Origin: Fibrobacter succinogenes
GTDB taxonomy: Bacteria; Fibrobacterota; Fibrobacteria; Fibrobacterales; Fibrobacteraceae
Direction of reading: 5' to 3'
NCBI GenBank assembly: GCA_902800345.1
Contig: CADCDO010000004.1
Coordinates: forward strand, 1 to 64,000
DNA length: 64,000 nucleotides
Shown here: positions 35,250-44,447 of the stretch, piece after piece
Layout: each line of letters opens with the position of its first letter
Numbering within the stretch: position 1 is the stretch's first letter
Translations under genes and position numbers: made by a program
Notes under the pieces: model-generated
What the model was told of the DNA's origin: nothing
What the model saw: only the letters and a program-made list of their open reading frames with translations
The model's database searches: none

Positions 35250-35290
35250 ACTAACCACTAACCACTAACCACTAGCCACTTTTCTATATT
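35250..35290 (+). promoter_or_regulatory. CTAACCA heptads abutting a TATATT box
   Basis: Four heptads (CTAACCA three times, CTAGCCA once) run from 35251 and end 6 nt before TATATT (35285-35290). The HAD gene GTG is at 35298, only 7 nt after that box. If TATATT is the -10 element the mRNA would be nearly leaderless. No TTGACA-like box is present; the repeat occupies the -35 position. Confidence 0.45.
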
Positions 35291-35297
35291 ACATCCC

Positions 35298-36089
35298 GTG
35301 AAAAAAGTAAAAGCTGTTGTTTTTGATTTAGACGGAACTCTCTATTTGAGCGGTCGCCCTTATCCGGGTGCGGTCGAAACTGTCAAACGCGTCGCAAATC
35401 GCGTGCCTGTTTATTACTTGAGCAACAACACGAGCAAGTCTCCAGTCTTTTACGAGAACCGTCTCAAGGTCATGGGGCTTCCGCTTGCAGAAGATTCTAT
35501 TATTTCTGCATTGTACCTTTCGCTTGACGCCATTCACGAACGGAAAATCAAGAACGTTTTTTTCTTTGCGAATCCCGAAGTCTATGAATGGTTTGCGGCG
35601 CAGGACCCGAGCCTCAATTTGCGCCCGTCAGTCGAAGAAACGGAGCTTGTGCTTGTCGCCTACCACAACAGCTTTGACTATCGTGAACTTTGCGAACTTT
35701 CTTTCAGGGTGCAACGCGGAATCCCGTTCTGGGTGACGCATACGGATTTTGTCTGCCCTGACGAACGCGGCCCCGTGCCCGACATCGGGAGTTTCATGGC
35801 TCTCTTGAAAACCGCTTACGGAGTCGAACCCGAGATGAGCTTTGGAAAGCCGAATCCGGCGATGCTCTCTGGACTTCTGAAACTTTACCGCCCTGAAGAG
35901 ATTCTTTTTGTAGGCGATCGCCTATATACGGATTTTGAACTCGCGAAACGCTCCGGTTGCCGTTTTGTGCTGCCCTTGTGCGGCGAGTCGAAAATGGCGG
36001 ATGTTGAAAAACTCGATGTGAAACCAGAATTTATTGTCAATAACGTTAGTGAAATCAATTTCAACGATTTTTTTGAAGGAAAAAAATAA
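35298..36089 (+). CDS. HAD-superfamily sugar-phosphatase-like hydrolase (NagD/HAD-IIA type)
   Basis: A 263-residue cytoplasmic HAD phosphatase. Motif I is FDLDGTLY (nucleophile Asp near residue 10), motif II LSNNTS, motif III Lys in FGKPNP, and motif IV VGDRLYTDF. The cap between motifs II and III is of the NagD/HAD-IIA type. Likely substrates are sugar or nucleotide monophosphates, not predictable further. The GTG start is the first in-frame start. Its stop codon overlaps the start of the znuA-like gene (TAATG). Confidence 0.82.
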   Translation: MKKVKAVVFDLDGTLYLSGRPYPGAVETVKRVANRVPVYYLSNNTSKSPVFYENRLKVMGLPLAEDSIISALYLSLDAIHERKIKNVFFFANPEVYEWFAAQDPSLNLRPSVEETELVLVAYHNSFDYRELCELSFRVQRGIPFWVTHTDFVCPDERGPVPDIGSFMALLKTAYGVEPEMSFGKPNPAMLSGLLKLYRPEEILFVGDRLYTDFELAKRSGCRFVLPLCGESKMADVEKLDVKPEFIVNNVSEINFNDFFEGKK

Positions 36090-36967
36090 TGCGCCACATT
36101 GCACGTCTTTTGTTTCTGCTTGTCGTATTCCCGGCTGCTATTGTGCTTGCCAACGAAGAACATATTACGGTTGCCGTTTCGTTGCAGCCTTATTCGACTA
36201 TTGTAAGGTTGATTGGTGGTGCCCGCGTCAATATAGTGACGCTTTTGCCTCCGGGGGCCGATCCGCACAATTACGAGCCCAAGCCGGCCGTTATCAAGGC
36301 TTTTTCGCTTGCTCAAATCTATTTTACGGATGGTTCGGGCCTGGACAAGGCTTGGATGCCGCGTTTCTTGGGGGCGAATAAAAAGGTCAAGGTCATTGAT
36401 ATTTCTGACAATATAGAATGGATGAAAGCGGAACATGATGACCATGACTTGTTAGGCCATCATGATGAAGGTGAACTGGATCCGCATATTTGGACGTCTC
36501 CGGCCCGCGTAAAAATTTTGGCGATGAACATTTACAATACATTGAAGGAAATTGATCCGGAGCATTCTAAATATTATATGTTCCGTTATCAGAAAGCTTT
36601 GGATATGTTGACGAAGGTGGAACGGGAACTTAATCATGCCATTTTCAATATGCCGGTGAATTCCCGTTCGTTTATCGTGTTCCATCCGTCATATGGGTAT
36701 CTCGCGAAGGACTACAAGCTTAAACAGTATTCCATCGAAGTCAATGGCAAGGAACCAAAGCCGAAGGACTTGGCGAACCTTATCCAGATCGGGCGTAAAA
36801 ATGGTACGAAGGTTGTCTTTGTGCAGCCGCAATTCAGCAAGCGCGCCGCAGAAGCTATCGCAAGGGATCTCGGTGCTGTTATTGCAGAAACGGATCCGCT
36901 GGCGGCAGACTTTGTCGGAAATATGCGCAAGTTTATCGATGCTCTTAAGGAAGCGGGCAAAAAGTAA
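36089..36967 (+). CDS. znuA: Zinc/manganese ABC transporter substrate-binding protein (ZnuA-like)
   Basis: A periplasmic cluster 9 binding protein that delivers Zn(2+) or Mn(2+) to the ABC transporter. The 292 residues have a signal peptide (1-21), the metal-site block PPGADPHNYEPKP, a His/Asp-rich loop (DDHDLLGHHDEG) before LDPHIWTSP, HPSYGYLAKDY and ETDPLA. The His-rich loop favours zinc. It overlaps the HAD gene by 1 nt and znuC by 1 nt. Confidence 0.88.
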   Translation: MRHIARLLFLLVVFPAAIVLANEEHITVAVSLQPYSTIVRLIGGARVNIVTLLPPGADPHNYEPKPAVIKAFSLAQIYFTDGSGLDKAWMPRFLGANKKVKVIDISDNIEWMKAEHDDHDLLGHHDEGELDPHIWTSPARVKILAMNIYNTLKEIDPEHSKYYMFRYQKALDMLTKVERELNHAIFNMPVNSRSFIVFHPSYGYLAKDYKLKQYSIEVNGKEPKPKDLANLIQIGRKNGTKVVFVQPQFSKRAAEAIARDLGAVIAETDPLAADFVGNMRKFIDALKEAGKK

Positions 36968-37734
36968 TGTCAGCCATCGACATCAAAGATCTTTCTTTTA
37001 GCTATGGAAAGTCGCCCGTATTGACGGACGTGAATCTTTCTATTGACGAGAATGACTTTGTTGCCATTATCGGGCCGAACGGCGGCGGCAAATCGACGCT
37101 GATGAGACTCATGGTGGGGCTCTTGAAACCGACTTCTGGGACCGTGCGCTTGTTTGGCGAGAAGGTCCCGACGAAGCGTGTGGCTGTGGGGTATGTGCCG
37201 CAGAATACGAACAAGAATATTGATTTCCCGATAACGGTGGGCGAGTGCGTCGCGACGGGCAAAACCGGTCTATCGCCGAAGTCGGACGAAGTAAAAGCCG
37301 CGTTGGAACGTGTGCATATCGCTGGTTTTCTCGATAGACGTCTTGGCGAATTGAGTGGCGGTGAACGCCAACGTGTCCTGATAGCCCGTTCTCTTGTCTG
37401 TAGCCCGCGCATCCTTTTTCTCGATGAACCGTCCAACAATATCGATGTGGCGGGAATCGAGGCTCTTTACAACATGCTTGCGGATTTTAGCGAATCCATG
37501 ACGATTGTGATTGTGACGCACGACTTGATGGCGCTCTCGCACAAGGTGAAAAGTGTCGTTTGCGTGAACCATTCGGTGCATTATCACGAGGGCGGGAACC
37601 TGACCGAAGAAATGCTCCATAGCACTTATGGCTGCGAAGTCGATTTGATTGCCCACGGGGTGCCTCATCGCGTCCTCGGAAGCCACGACCATACCCATGG
37701 CGGCTGCTGCGAACATCATAAAAACTGTCATTAG
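36967..37734 (+). CDS. znuC: Zinc/manganese ABC transporter ATP-binding protein (ZnuC-like)
   Basis: The cytoplasmic ATPase of the uptake system. The 255 residues show Walker A GPNGGGKST (36-44), the Q-loop VPQN, signature LSGGERQR, Walker B ILFLDEP and the H-loop VTHD. The C-terminal tail is His/Cys-rich (HDHTHGGCCEHHKNCH) and could bind metal. The matching permease (ZnuB) does not follow; the next 450 bp hold only repeats. Confidence 0.9.
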   Translation: MSAIDIKDLSFSYGKSPVLTDVNLSIDENDFVAIIGPNGGGKSTLMRLMVGLLKPTSGTVRLFGEKVPTKRVAVGYVPQNTNKNIDFPITVGECVATGKTGLSPKSDEVKAALERVHIAGFLDRRLGELSGGERQRVLIARSLVCSPRILFLDEPSNNIDVAGIEALYNMLADFSESMTIVIVTHDLMALSHKVKSVVCVNHSVHYHEGGNLTEEMLHSTYGCEVDLIAHGVPHRVLGSHDHTHGGCCEHHKNCH

Positions 37735-37740
37735 AACTGT

Positions 37741-38070
37741 AGCTATGGGGAGGTGGGCTCGGCGCAAGCGCCTTTGAGGTCGCTACGCTTTGAGGAAGAC
37801 TGCTTCGGGACAGTTCTATTGCAGATAAGCCCCAAACGCATACACAGCCCCAATCGCAGATACTGTCCCAATTGCAGATACTGTTCCAATTGCAGATACC
37901 CCATACCCCACACCTCAAAGCAACCGTAGGTTGCGACCCCATACCCCATACCCCATACCCCATGCCTCATTGCTCAAAACGCATCAATTCCTAACCACTA
38001 ATCACTAACCACTAACCATTTTTAATTTGCATTCCTAACCACTAATCACTAATCACTAACCACTTTTTTA
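37741..38070. repeat. Composite intergenic repeat region
   Basis: From left to right: a GGGGAGGTGGG arm, mini-hairpins GGCG-CAAG-CGCC and GCAACC-TAC-GGTTGC, three 18-bp direct repeats (37850-37903, CCAATTGCAGATACTGTT type), four CCCCATA heptads (37937-37964) and two blocks of CTAACCA/CTAATCA heptads (37991-38018 and 38036-38064). No gene is visible. It lies between znuC and the promoter region of the next unit. Confidence 0.8.
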
Positions 38071-38188
38071 TAACAGTGCCTCAAAGCGAGTGTAACAAGC
38101 ATGCCCATAGCCCACAAGCTCCATAATAATGTTATAATTGTATAGTACTTGTCGCAAGAAAGGAGTCTTGTGTTTAAAGGAGGCTAAA

Positions 38189-38479
38189 ATGAGTGCAGAA
38201 GTCGAAGAATTGACCGTCGAATACACAGACGAAGAAACCGGCGAAGTCGTCATCAAGGAATTGAGCAAGGAAGTCCTGTCAAAGGGTGCATGGCCGACAG
38301 TCATGTTCTTTTATCAGGACCGCGATCCGAAAACGGGCGAATTTAGCGAACCGAAGGTTTCTCTGCGTCGTTACCGCAAAATGCAAGGCATGTTCAAACC
38401 TCAAGGCAAGTTCAAGATTACAGGCAAAGCGCAAGCTGAAGCTATTATCAACGTATTAAAAAAGTGGTATAACATTTAA
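38189..38479 (+). CDS. Small conserved hypothetical protein (96 aa)
   Basis: A 96-residue soluble protein, starting at ATG 38189, which follows AAAGGAGG; a longer frame from 38138 is rejected. It has an acidic beta N-terminus, a central KGAWPTVMFFYQDRDPKTGE block, and a basic C-terminal half (SLRRYRKMQG, GKFKITGKAQAEAIINVLKKWY). I recall similar uncharacterised proteins in other phyla, but no function is known to me. It abuts ybeY (1-nt overlap), suggesting cotranscription with ribosome-maturation functions. Confidence 0.7.
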   Translation: MSAEVEELTVEYTDEETGEVVIKELSKEVLSKGAWPTVMFFYQDRDPKTGEFSEPKVSLRRYRKMQGMFKPQGKFKITGKAQAEAIINVLKKWYNI

Positions 38480-38964
38480 TGCCGGACCCTGCTAGTAAAA
38501 AGATAAAGTATAAAATCGATTTCCTGTGCGAGGGGAATATCGAATCCTTCCCCTGGAAGGACAAGTTTGAGAAAATGGCCCGCAAACTCCTTGCCGAAGA
38601 AGGGAAGGAAAACAACGTAAACATCGTGCTTTGCACCGATGAGTTCGTGCGCGAGATGAACAAGAATTACCGAGGACTGGACAAGGTAACGGATGTTCTT
38701 TCGTTTGAGTGGCACGAAGAATTCCCTGGCGAAGAAAAAATGCTCGGTGAAATCTACATTGCGAGAGACCAAGTCAAGCGCCAGGCTCCGGAATACGGCA
38801 ATAGCTTTTTTGCCGAGATGAAACGCGTGATTGTTCATGGGCTACTCCACCTGTCGGGGTACGACCATATGAAGGCCGCCGAACGCAAGGTCATGCGCGC
38901 CCGTGAATGCGAGTTCTTGGGACTGGATCCGTACAAGGACAAGGAGAGTATGAAAAATGGGTGA
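38479..38964 (+). CDS. ybeY: rRNA-maturation endoribonuclease YbeY
   Basis: A zinc-dependent endoribonuclease for 16S rRNA 3' end processing and ribosome quality control. The 161 residues contain LCTDEFVREMNKNYRGLDKVTDVLSF and the metal-binding HGLLHLSGYDH (HxxxHxxxxxH) near residues 119-129. Length is normal. It overlaps the next gene by 8 nt, an arrangement (ybeY with a CBS/CorC protein) common in bacteria. Confidence 0.94.
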   Translation: MPDPASKKIKYKIDFLCEGNIESFPWKDKFEKMARKLLAEEGKENNVNIVLCTDEFVREMNKNYRGLDKVTDVLSFEWHEEFPGEEKMLGEIYIARDQVKRQAPEYGNSFFAEMKRVIVHGLLHLSGYDHMKAAERKVMRARECEFLGLDPYKDKESMKNG

Positions 38965-40282
38965 TACTAACACCATTGCTGTTTTTCTTCTCTGTGTCTT
39001 TATTTTTATTTCGGCGTCGTTTACTTTAGTCAAGGCAGTCTTTGCAGCCATCTACGCCAAGCGCGATTCCCGCGACCGCACGGACCGCGAAGAGAAGATT
39101 GCAAAGATTGTCGAAAACGGCGGCTACAACGAGACGGTATCCATCGGGCGTATTTTCTCGGATGTGGGTATTGGCGTCTTCGGCTATTACCTCTTTTCGA
39201 ATGCTCCTTGGCAGTGGACGCACGACTATTGGCTGTTCGGGCTTTTGGCATACATGGTTTGCGCCTGTGCTGTAATCTATGTTGTCACAATCTTTTGCCC
39301 CAATATTATCGGAAGTTTGAAGCCGGATACATTGTCTGTAATTCTTGTCCCGCTTTACAAGATGCTTCGCATGCCGTTTGTTCCGGTGGGTAAAGTTTGC
39401 CATATTTTATATGTAAAAATGTTGAACGCCTTGGGCTACGATGCCAAACTCAGCTTCTTGCCCGAAGAGCGCCGTGACGCCGTTCAGGCGGACCTTTCCG
39501 ATTCTTCGCTCAGCGAGGGCGAGGGCCTGGAAAAAGAAGAACGCCAGATGATCCTCAACATCTTCGACTTCGTGGAAACGCCGGTACGCGAAATCATGAC
39601 GCCGCGAGTCGATATGTGCGCTATCGATGTCGATACGTCTCTGGATGACTTGGTGAAGGTGTTGAACAACGAACGCCACTCCCGCTTGCCTGTCTATAAG
39701 GATACCGTGGATAACATTGTCGGCATCCTTTCGAACCGCGACTTCTTGGAATGGTTTACGGAACATCGCGACGAACCGTTTGACTTGATGAAGCTCGTGA
39801 TGCCGCCGGTTTACGTGCCTTACCACAAGAAGATTGACGACTTGCTGACGGAACTCCGCAAGACGGGCAACCAGCTCGCGATTGTCGTCGATGAATACGG
39901 CGGAACGGCTGGCCTTGTGACGCTCGAAGATATCCTCGAAGAAATTGTCGGCGAAATCCGCGACGAAGACGACATGGACGAAGACGAGGACGTGCAGAAG
40001 TTGAAGGATGGACGCTACATTCTCGACCCGCTGATGACGCTCTCGGATCTGGAATACGAACTCGACGTGGAACTCAAGCCGCCTGAGAATTCCCACGTGG
40101 AAACGCTTTCGGGTCTCATCCAGGCTACGCTTGGAATCATCCCGTCGCCGGGCGCCGAAGTCAAGATTCAGGGGTACACGTTCCGTGTTTTGCGCATGGA
40201 CGGCACCCGCATGGAAAAAGTCATGATGATCCTCCCTGCCGGCGTGAAAGGCCCCAAGACGCAAAGCCTGCACAAAGTGTAG
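38957..40282 (+). CDS. CNNM/CorC-HlyC type CBS-domain membrane protein
   Basis: A 441-residue inner-membrane protein. The N-terminal 170 residues have three or four hydrophobic segments. Two CBS domains follow, introduced by [11 protein letters not shown]-like [15 protein letters not shown] (about residue 210) and containing [16 protein letters not shown] and [25 protein letters not shown]. The C-terminus is a CorC_HlyC domain ([18 protein letters not shown]). Such proteins are linked to Mg/Co efflux or haemolysin-like functions. A strong terminator follows. Confidence 0.88.
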   Translation: MGDTNTIAVFLLCVFIFISASFTLVKAVFAAIYAKRDSRDRTDREEKIAKIVENGGYNETVSIGRIFSDVGIGVFGYYLFSNAPWQWTHDYWLFGLLAYMVCACAVIYVVTIFCPNIIGSLKPDTLSVILVPLYKMLRMPFVPVGKVCHILYVKMLNALGYDAKLSFLPEERRDAVQADLSDSSLSEGEGLEKEERQMILNIFDFVETPVREIMTPRVDMCAIDVDTSLDDLVKVLNNERHSRLPVYKDTVDNIVGILSNRDFLEWFTEHRDEPFDLMKLVMPPVYVPYHKKIDDLLTELRKTGNQLAIVVDEYGGTAGLVTLEDILEEIVGEIRDEDDMDEDEDVQKLKDGRYILDPLMTLSDLEYELDVELKPPENSHVETLSGLIQATLGIIPSPGAEVKIQGYTFRVLRMDGTRMEKVMMILPAGVKGPKTQSLHKV

Positions 40283-40303
40283 GACTCTTTAAATGTAAAT
40301 GAA

Positions 40304-40340
40304 AAAGCTCGCGGTCTGATGTGAACCCGCGAGTTTTTTG
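40304..40340 (+). terminator. Terminator after the CBS-domain gene
   Basis: CTCGCGG (40308-40314) pairs with CCGCGAG (40327-40333), followed by six Ts. An A tract precedes the stem, so it may act in both directions. Confidence 0.85.
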
Positions 40341-40384
40341 ATTTTAAACATTATTTTCATGAAGTTGCCATTGAGGACTTCACG

Positions 40385-40416
40385 AAATAAGTTATATTAT
40401 AAATAAGTTATATTAT
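40385..40416 (+). promoter_or_regulatory. Tandemly duplicated 16-bp AT-rich promoter segment
   Basis: AAATAAGTTATATTAT occurs twice without a gap (40385-40400 and 40401-40416). Each copy contains a TATATTAT that could be a -10 element. It lies 42 nt upstream of the next gene. Confidence 0.55.
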
Positions 40417-40457
40417 AGATGCGCCACATTCACGCCAATCATGGGGGGATTACAATC

Positions 40458-40976
40458 ATGAAAAGAAAGGTACTGCTCGCTTTAATCGCCGTGACCGCTA
40501 GTTTGGGGCTGCTCATGGCGTGTTCCGACGATGCTAGCGATGAGGATTCGTTGGTAAACGTCCATCCAAATACGTTGACGCTAAAAGTGGAATCGTTTGA
40601 TTTTAAATACCTTTCAGAATGCCAACATGGCCTTGCAAAATGGGCCGATGGTATCGGAGAAGAATCTATTGATTTCTATATAAATGAAGATGGTTCTGCG
40701 ACTGTGAATGTAGAAACGGGAGTGATTTGCAGCGGTTTTGTTTCGATGATTTATGAAACGAGAAATGATACGTTGTTCGCTACGCAGAATTATACTCGTA
40801 TTATAAAGGAATTCGATACACTTTCGAACGATTCAGTTATTGTTGGAATAAGTAATTTTAAATCACATTGCTCTTGTCTTGTTAATCTCGAATTGATTAT
40901 TCCATCACCGCTTGTCGGTACGAAATACGTTGACTTTGAAGGGGATTGCCGTTCCATAGTCTATAAAAAACGTTAG
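40458..40976 (+). CDS. Hypothetical lipoprotein (172 aa)
   Basis: ATG 40458 follows a GGGGGGAT stretch and gives MKRKVLLALIAVTASLGLLMAC with a good lipobox. A longer frame from 40419 is less likely. The mature part has about five Cys, for example SECQH, ICSG and SHCSCLV, and alternates beta-strand-like segments. I recognise no family. A terminator follows, so it is a single transcription unit. A cell-envelope location is the only prediction. Confidence 0.65.
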   Translation: MKRKVLLALIAVTASLGLLMACSDDASDEDSLVNVHPNTLTLKVESFDFKYLSECQHGLAKWADGIGEESIDFYINEDGSATVNVETGVICSGFVSMIYETRNDTLFATQNYTRIIKEFDTLSNDSVIVGISNFKSHCSCLVNLELIIPSPLVGTKYVDFEGDCRSIVYKKR

Positions 40977-40999
40977 TGGCCTTTGTTTTTGAAAAAATA

Positions 41000-41034
41000 A
41001 GAGCTCGCGAACTTTGAGTTCTCGAGCTTTTTTC
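41000..41034 (+). terminator. Terminator of the 172-aa lipoprotein
   Basis: AGCTCG-C-GAACT pairs with AGTTC-T-CGAGCT (one mismatch) around loop TTG, followed by TTTTTT. Confidence 0.8.
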
Positions 41035-41069
41035 GTTTCTAGTCATTCTGCGGCGAATGCGAAGGTTTG

Positions 41070-41654
41070 TCAATCCACGACTTTAGTGATATATTTTGAA
41101 TTTTTATATTCAAATTTTTCGTAATCGCTTAGCACAGAATCGCTGATTTCTATGAAACGCAGATTCTCATAGTCGTAACCCCAGTGGGGTTCTTGAAAAA
41201 GGAGGTTCATGATGTCGGTGCATTCTTCAACCTTCGTTCTAAAATAATCTTCAGGAAAAGAAGCCCGTTTCAGATTTTTGAGGTATAGGTCGTACCGTAT
41301 CAATCTTTGGTCTTCAAGCGTGTTGTAGTCGTAGTGCCTATGCTCGATATAGCGCCAATGATTGTTTTTCACATCGTCATAGTACCAGCGCCAAGTTACG
41401 TTTTTTTCATGCTTAAGCACATTTCCATCAGCATGTCTATAACAGAAAAAATCCAGCAACCACCATTTCAAATTATCTTCATCTTTTGCTTTATAAAGGA
41501 CCTCATCGGGGCCTTTATCTCCAACTTGCATTACAGTAAGTCCATCTTCCAGATAATACACTCCCCAAAAAAGAAAGTCAAAGTCTTCTTTTTTGAGTTC
41601 TTCTGGAAAATGTTCCCTTATCCATTTTTCATGATCAGGTCTTGGTACTCTCAT
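41070..41654 (-). CDS. Hypothetical protein, acidic/aromatic (194 aa)
   Basis: A soluble protein rich in Trp, Tyr, Asp and Glu, without signal peptide. It has segments such as FWGVYYLEDGLTVMQVGDKGPDEVLY and NVTWRWYYDDVKNNHWRYIEHRHYDYN. The composition and size are reminiscent of polymorphic-toxin immunity proteins, but no toxin gene is next to it and I do not recognise a family. It is monocistronic and convergent with the lipoprotein at 40458. Confidence 0.55.
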   Translation of the reverse strand: MRVPRPDHEKWIREHFPEELKKEDFDFLFWGVYYLEDGLTVMQVGDKGPDEVLYKAKDEDNLKWWLLDFFCYRHADGNVLKHEKNVTWRWYYDDVKNNHWRYIEHRHYDYNTLEDQRLIRYDLYLKNLKRASFPEDYFRTKVEECTDIMNLLFQEPHWGYDYENLRFIEISDSVLSDYEKFEYKNSKYITKVVD

Positions 41655-41957
41655 ACGGTTTTACCTTCAGCATCCTGATTGCAACATCATAGAAGAAGAT
41701 GACAACGTCGTCAAACGGATGGCGGATCATGCTTCGACACGGCTCACTTCGATTGAACTCAGTGCAGGCAGCTCAGGAGTCCGCCATGACGCTCACGCAT
41801 CGTCTATTTTTTTTGTCGTCAATATTTTTTTTATCCCTGCACAATCGCCGCTTTTAGGTGGTAATTCATAAAAGTTGTGCTTTGGGTAATGTGCAATCGC
41901 TCAAAGCGTAGCGTGCTCAAAGCGCTTTAGCGCGAGCCCATAGCCCAAAGCCGAGTT
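41655..41957. repeat. Intergenic region with REP-like palindrome and mini-hairpins
   Basis: ATGGCGGA (about 41720) and TCCGCCAT (about 41779) form the ends of a 68-bp imperfect palindrome containing GCTTCGACACGGCTC. A second structure at 41878-41955 has arms TGCTTTGGGTAATG and CCATAGCCCAAAGC with mini-hairpins GCT-CAAAGCGT-AGC and GCGCT/AGCGC inside. No gene is visible. Confidence 0.6.
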
Positions 41958-43802
41958 TTACAACTCTTCCACCGCTTCGGCGCGCAGGTTCTGCACGATG
42001 TGCTCCTGGCGGCTCGGCGTGTTGTTGCCCATGTAGTATTCCAGCATCTTGCCGAGTGTTGCGTCGGGCGGAATGCTCACTGTTTCAAGGCGCATGTCTT
42101 CGTTGATGAACTGTCCGAATTCTTCCGGGCTAATTTCGCCAAGACCTTTGAATCGTGTGATTTCAAGACCCGTCTTGCCGATTTCCTTGGCGGCCTTGTC
42201 GCGTTCGGTTTCGTCGTAGCAGTACTTGGTCACCTGCTTGTTACGCACACGGAAAAGCGGCGTCTGCAAGATGTACAAGTGCTTCTGTTCCACGAGTTCC
42301 GGGAAGAACTGCAAGAAGAACGTCATGAGCAAAAGGCGGATGTGCATACCGTCCACATCAGCATCGGTCGCGATAATCACTTTGTCGTAACGCAAGTTTT
42401 CGAGACCGTTTTCGATATCGAGCGCGTGTTGCAACAAGTTAAATTCTTCGTTCTCGTACACGACCTTCTTCGTCATGCCGAAGCTGTTGAGCGGCTTACC
42501 GCGCAAGCTGAACACGGCCTGTGTCTGCACGTTACGGGCCTTCGTGATGGAACCGGATGCGGAGTCACCTTCTGTAATGAAAATCATCGATTCGCGGTTG
42601 AGCGCGTTCTTGACGTCGGTGAGGTGGATTTTGCAGTCGCGGAGCTTGCGGTTGTGCAAGTTCGCCTTTTTCGCACGTTCGTTCGCAAGCTTCTTGATGC
42701 CCGCGATTTCCTTGCGTTCACGTTCGTTCTGCGTGATGCGGTTGAGGAGCGCCTTTTCGGTTTCGGGATTCTTGTGCAAGTAGTTGTCGAACTGGCTTGC
42801 AACGTAATCGACGACCCAGGAACGCAATTGTGCACCGCCCGGCGAAACCGTCGTAGAGCCGAGTTTCGTCTTTGTCTGTGATTCGAACACCGGTTCCTGA
42901 ATGCGCACGGAAATAGCACCGATGATGCAGTTGCGCACATCGGACGGATCGAGGTCCTTTTTGAAGTGGTCGCGGGCGCCCTTGACGATGCCTTCGCGGA
43001 ATGCCTGTTGGTGCGTACCGCCCTGCGTAGTGTGCTGGCCGTTCACGAAGCTGTAGTAATGTTCACCGTACTGGTTGCCGTGCGTGAACGCGCATTCGAT
43101 ATCCTTGTCCTTGAAGTGGATGACCGGATAGCGGATGGAATCATCGACGTGCTTGTTCAAAAGGTCCAAAAGTCCGTTCGGGCTTGTATAGACCTTGCCG
43201 TTCATGATGAGCGAAAGACCGTTGTTCAGGTAGGCGTAGTTCCAGACCTTTTCTTCCATGTACGCCGGAAGGAAACGGTAGTTCTTGAAAATGTCGGCAT
43301 CCGGCTCGAAGTAAATTTCGGTGCCGTTCTTTTCATTCGTGGCGCATTCCTTGTAGTCTTTCACTAAAACGCCGCGGCAGAATTCAGCCTGCTTCATGCG
43401 ACCGTCGCGGAAGCTCTTGACGATAAACTTCGTGGAGAGGGCGTTCACCGCCTTTGTACCCACGCCGTTCAAACCGACCGACTTCTGGAACGCTTCGGAA
43501 TCGTACTTGCCGCCCGTGTTGATCTTCGATACGCAGTCGATGACCTTGCCGAGCGGAATGCCGCGGCCGTAGTCGCGCACGCGGGCCGAGTGGTCGTCGA
43601 TATCAATTTCAATCTTCTTGCCGGCACCCATCACGAATTCGTCGATGGAGTTGTCGATAATTTCCTTGACGAGCACGTAGATGCCGTCGTCAGGGCTCTG
43701 TCCGTCGCCGAGCTTGCCGATGTACATGCCGGGGCGCAGGCGGATATGTTCATGCCATTCGAGGGACTTGATGCTTTCTTCTGTATATTTCGTAGCTGCC
43801 AT
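41958..43802 (-). CDS. parE: Type IIA topoisomerase ATPase subunit (ParE/GyrB)
   Basis: A 614-residue GyrB/ParE subunit that binds ATP and drives strand passage with a ParC/GyrA partner. It has the GHKL ATPase motifs ([33 protein letters not shown]), the TOPRIM motifs EGDSASG and [11 protein letters not shown], and the C-terminal [12 protein letters not shown]. Its length, without the GyrB insert, fits ParE-type proteins. ParC is not adjacent. GyrB versus ParE cannot be settled from sequence reading alone. Confidence 0.9.
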   Translation of the reverse strand: MAATKYTEESIKSLEWHEHIRLRPGMYIGKLGDGQSPDDGIYVLVKEIIDNSIDEFVMGAGKKIEIDIDDHSARVRDYGRGIPLGKVIDCVSKINTGGKYDSEAFQKSVGLNGVGTKAVNALSTKFIVKSFRDGRMKQAEFCRGVLVKDYKECATNEKNGTEIYFEPDADIFKNYRFLPAYMEEKVWNYAYLNNGLSLIMNGKVYTSPNGLLDLLNKHVDDSIRYPVIHFKDKDIECAFTHGNQYGEHYYSFVNGQHTTQGGTHQQAFREGIVKGARDHFKKDLDPSDVRNCIIGAISVRIQEPVFESQTKTKLGSTTVSPGGAQLRSWVVDYVASQFDNYLHKNPETEKALLNRITQNERERKEIAGIKKLANERAKKANLHNRKLRDCKIHLTDVKNALNRESMIFITEGDSASGSITKARNVQTQAVFSLRGKPLNSFGMTKKVVYENEEFNLLQHALDIENGLENLRYDKVIIATDADVDGMHIRLLLMTFFLQFFPELVEQKHLYILQTPLFRVRNKQVTKYCYDETERDKAAKEIGKTGLEITRFKGLGEISPEEFGQFINEDMRLETVSIPPDATLGKMLEYYMGNNTPSRQEHIVQNLRAEAVEEL

Positions 43803-43864
43803 TAATCAATCTCTTTAAATTCAATTCCATATAGCCTGTAATCCTGTGGTTGCCGATGTTTGCA

Positions 43865-43890
43865 TCATTCTGAGCTCCACGAAGAATCCA
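43865..43890. repeat. Dispersed TCATTCTGAG...GAAGAATCCA repeat, copy 2
   Basis: The same flanks as the element at 1039-1070, here with a 6-nt centre that does not form a hairpin. It lies upstream of parE on the minus strand. Confidence 0.55.
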
Positions 43891-43956
43891 GGGCGTTTTC
43901 TATAAAGACCGAAAACAAATATATAAAAAAATTAATTACTGCACATAAGGGCAATG

Positions 43957-43979
43957 AAAAAAGGGGGAAATCCCCCTTG
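43957..43979 (-). terminator. Terminator of the esterase/lipoprotein pair
   Basis: On the minus strand AAGGGGGA pairs with TCCCCCTT and is followed by TTTTTT. It lies about 55 nt beyond the stop at 44033. Confidence 0.75.
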
Positions 43980-44032
43980 CTTCAGTTTCGACGTCATGGC
44001 GGCGCCAGACGCATTTTCGCTGTAGATGCAAC

Positions 44033-44428
44033 TTATTGTTGCTGCTCTTGTTGTTGCAGTTGCTTTTCCTGCTCGTAATCGTAGTACGGTATGCCGGCTG
44101 TCGGGCCCGGATCTTCCATCGAAGAACTGGACAATTCGCTGCTGGAAGAAAGCGCCGTTTCGGTGGTCGTTCCCGTTTTGGCGGACGTTTCTACCGCGGT
44201 TGCGATACTTTGGCTTTCGCCCGACGTCGTATTGCCGGGAGCGACTTCCACTGTCTTGTTTGCGATGGATGGCGCCGGCGATGTTTCGACGGCGTTCCCG
44301 GATACGGAAGACTTGGTGCAAGCAGTAAGGGAAACTAGAGCGGACATGCCAAGCGCTGCCGCAATTCGTGTCTTGGTGGCTTCGGACCATTCACGTTTTC
44401 TTTTTTGTTTGCACTTTTGAATCTTCAT
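44033..44428 (-). CDS. Hypothetical lipoprotein with Ser-rich and Gln-rich tail
   Basis: A 131-residue protein. ATG 44428 is preceded by GGAGGAG on the minus strand. A long basic N-region (KIQKCKQKRKREW) precedes the hydrophobic stretch and a lipobox near SLTAC. The mature part is low-complexity Thr/Ser/Ala, then SSSSELSSSS, and ends in a Gln-rich run from CAA/CAG repeats. It starts 20 nt after the esterase gene and shares its terminator. Function unknown; it may be a small cell-surface partner. Confidence 0.6.
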   Translation of the reverse strand: MKIQKCKQKRKREWSEATKTRIAAALGMSALVSLTACTKSSVSGNAVETSPAPSIANKTVEVAPGNTTSGESQSIATAVETSAKTGTTTETALSSSSELSSSSMEDPGPTAGIPYYDYEQEKQLQQQEQQQ

Positions 44429-44447
44429 CGTAACTCCTCCGGTGCTG

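Noticed and set aside
37850-37903. Three 18-bp direct repeats as iterons of an origin
   Set aside because: No replication gene is near, and the block is embedded in the intergenic palindrome family that occurs at many places.
41070-41654. Immunity protein of a toxin system
   Set aside because: Only composition and size suggest it; no toxin gene is adjacent, so no such function is claimed.
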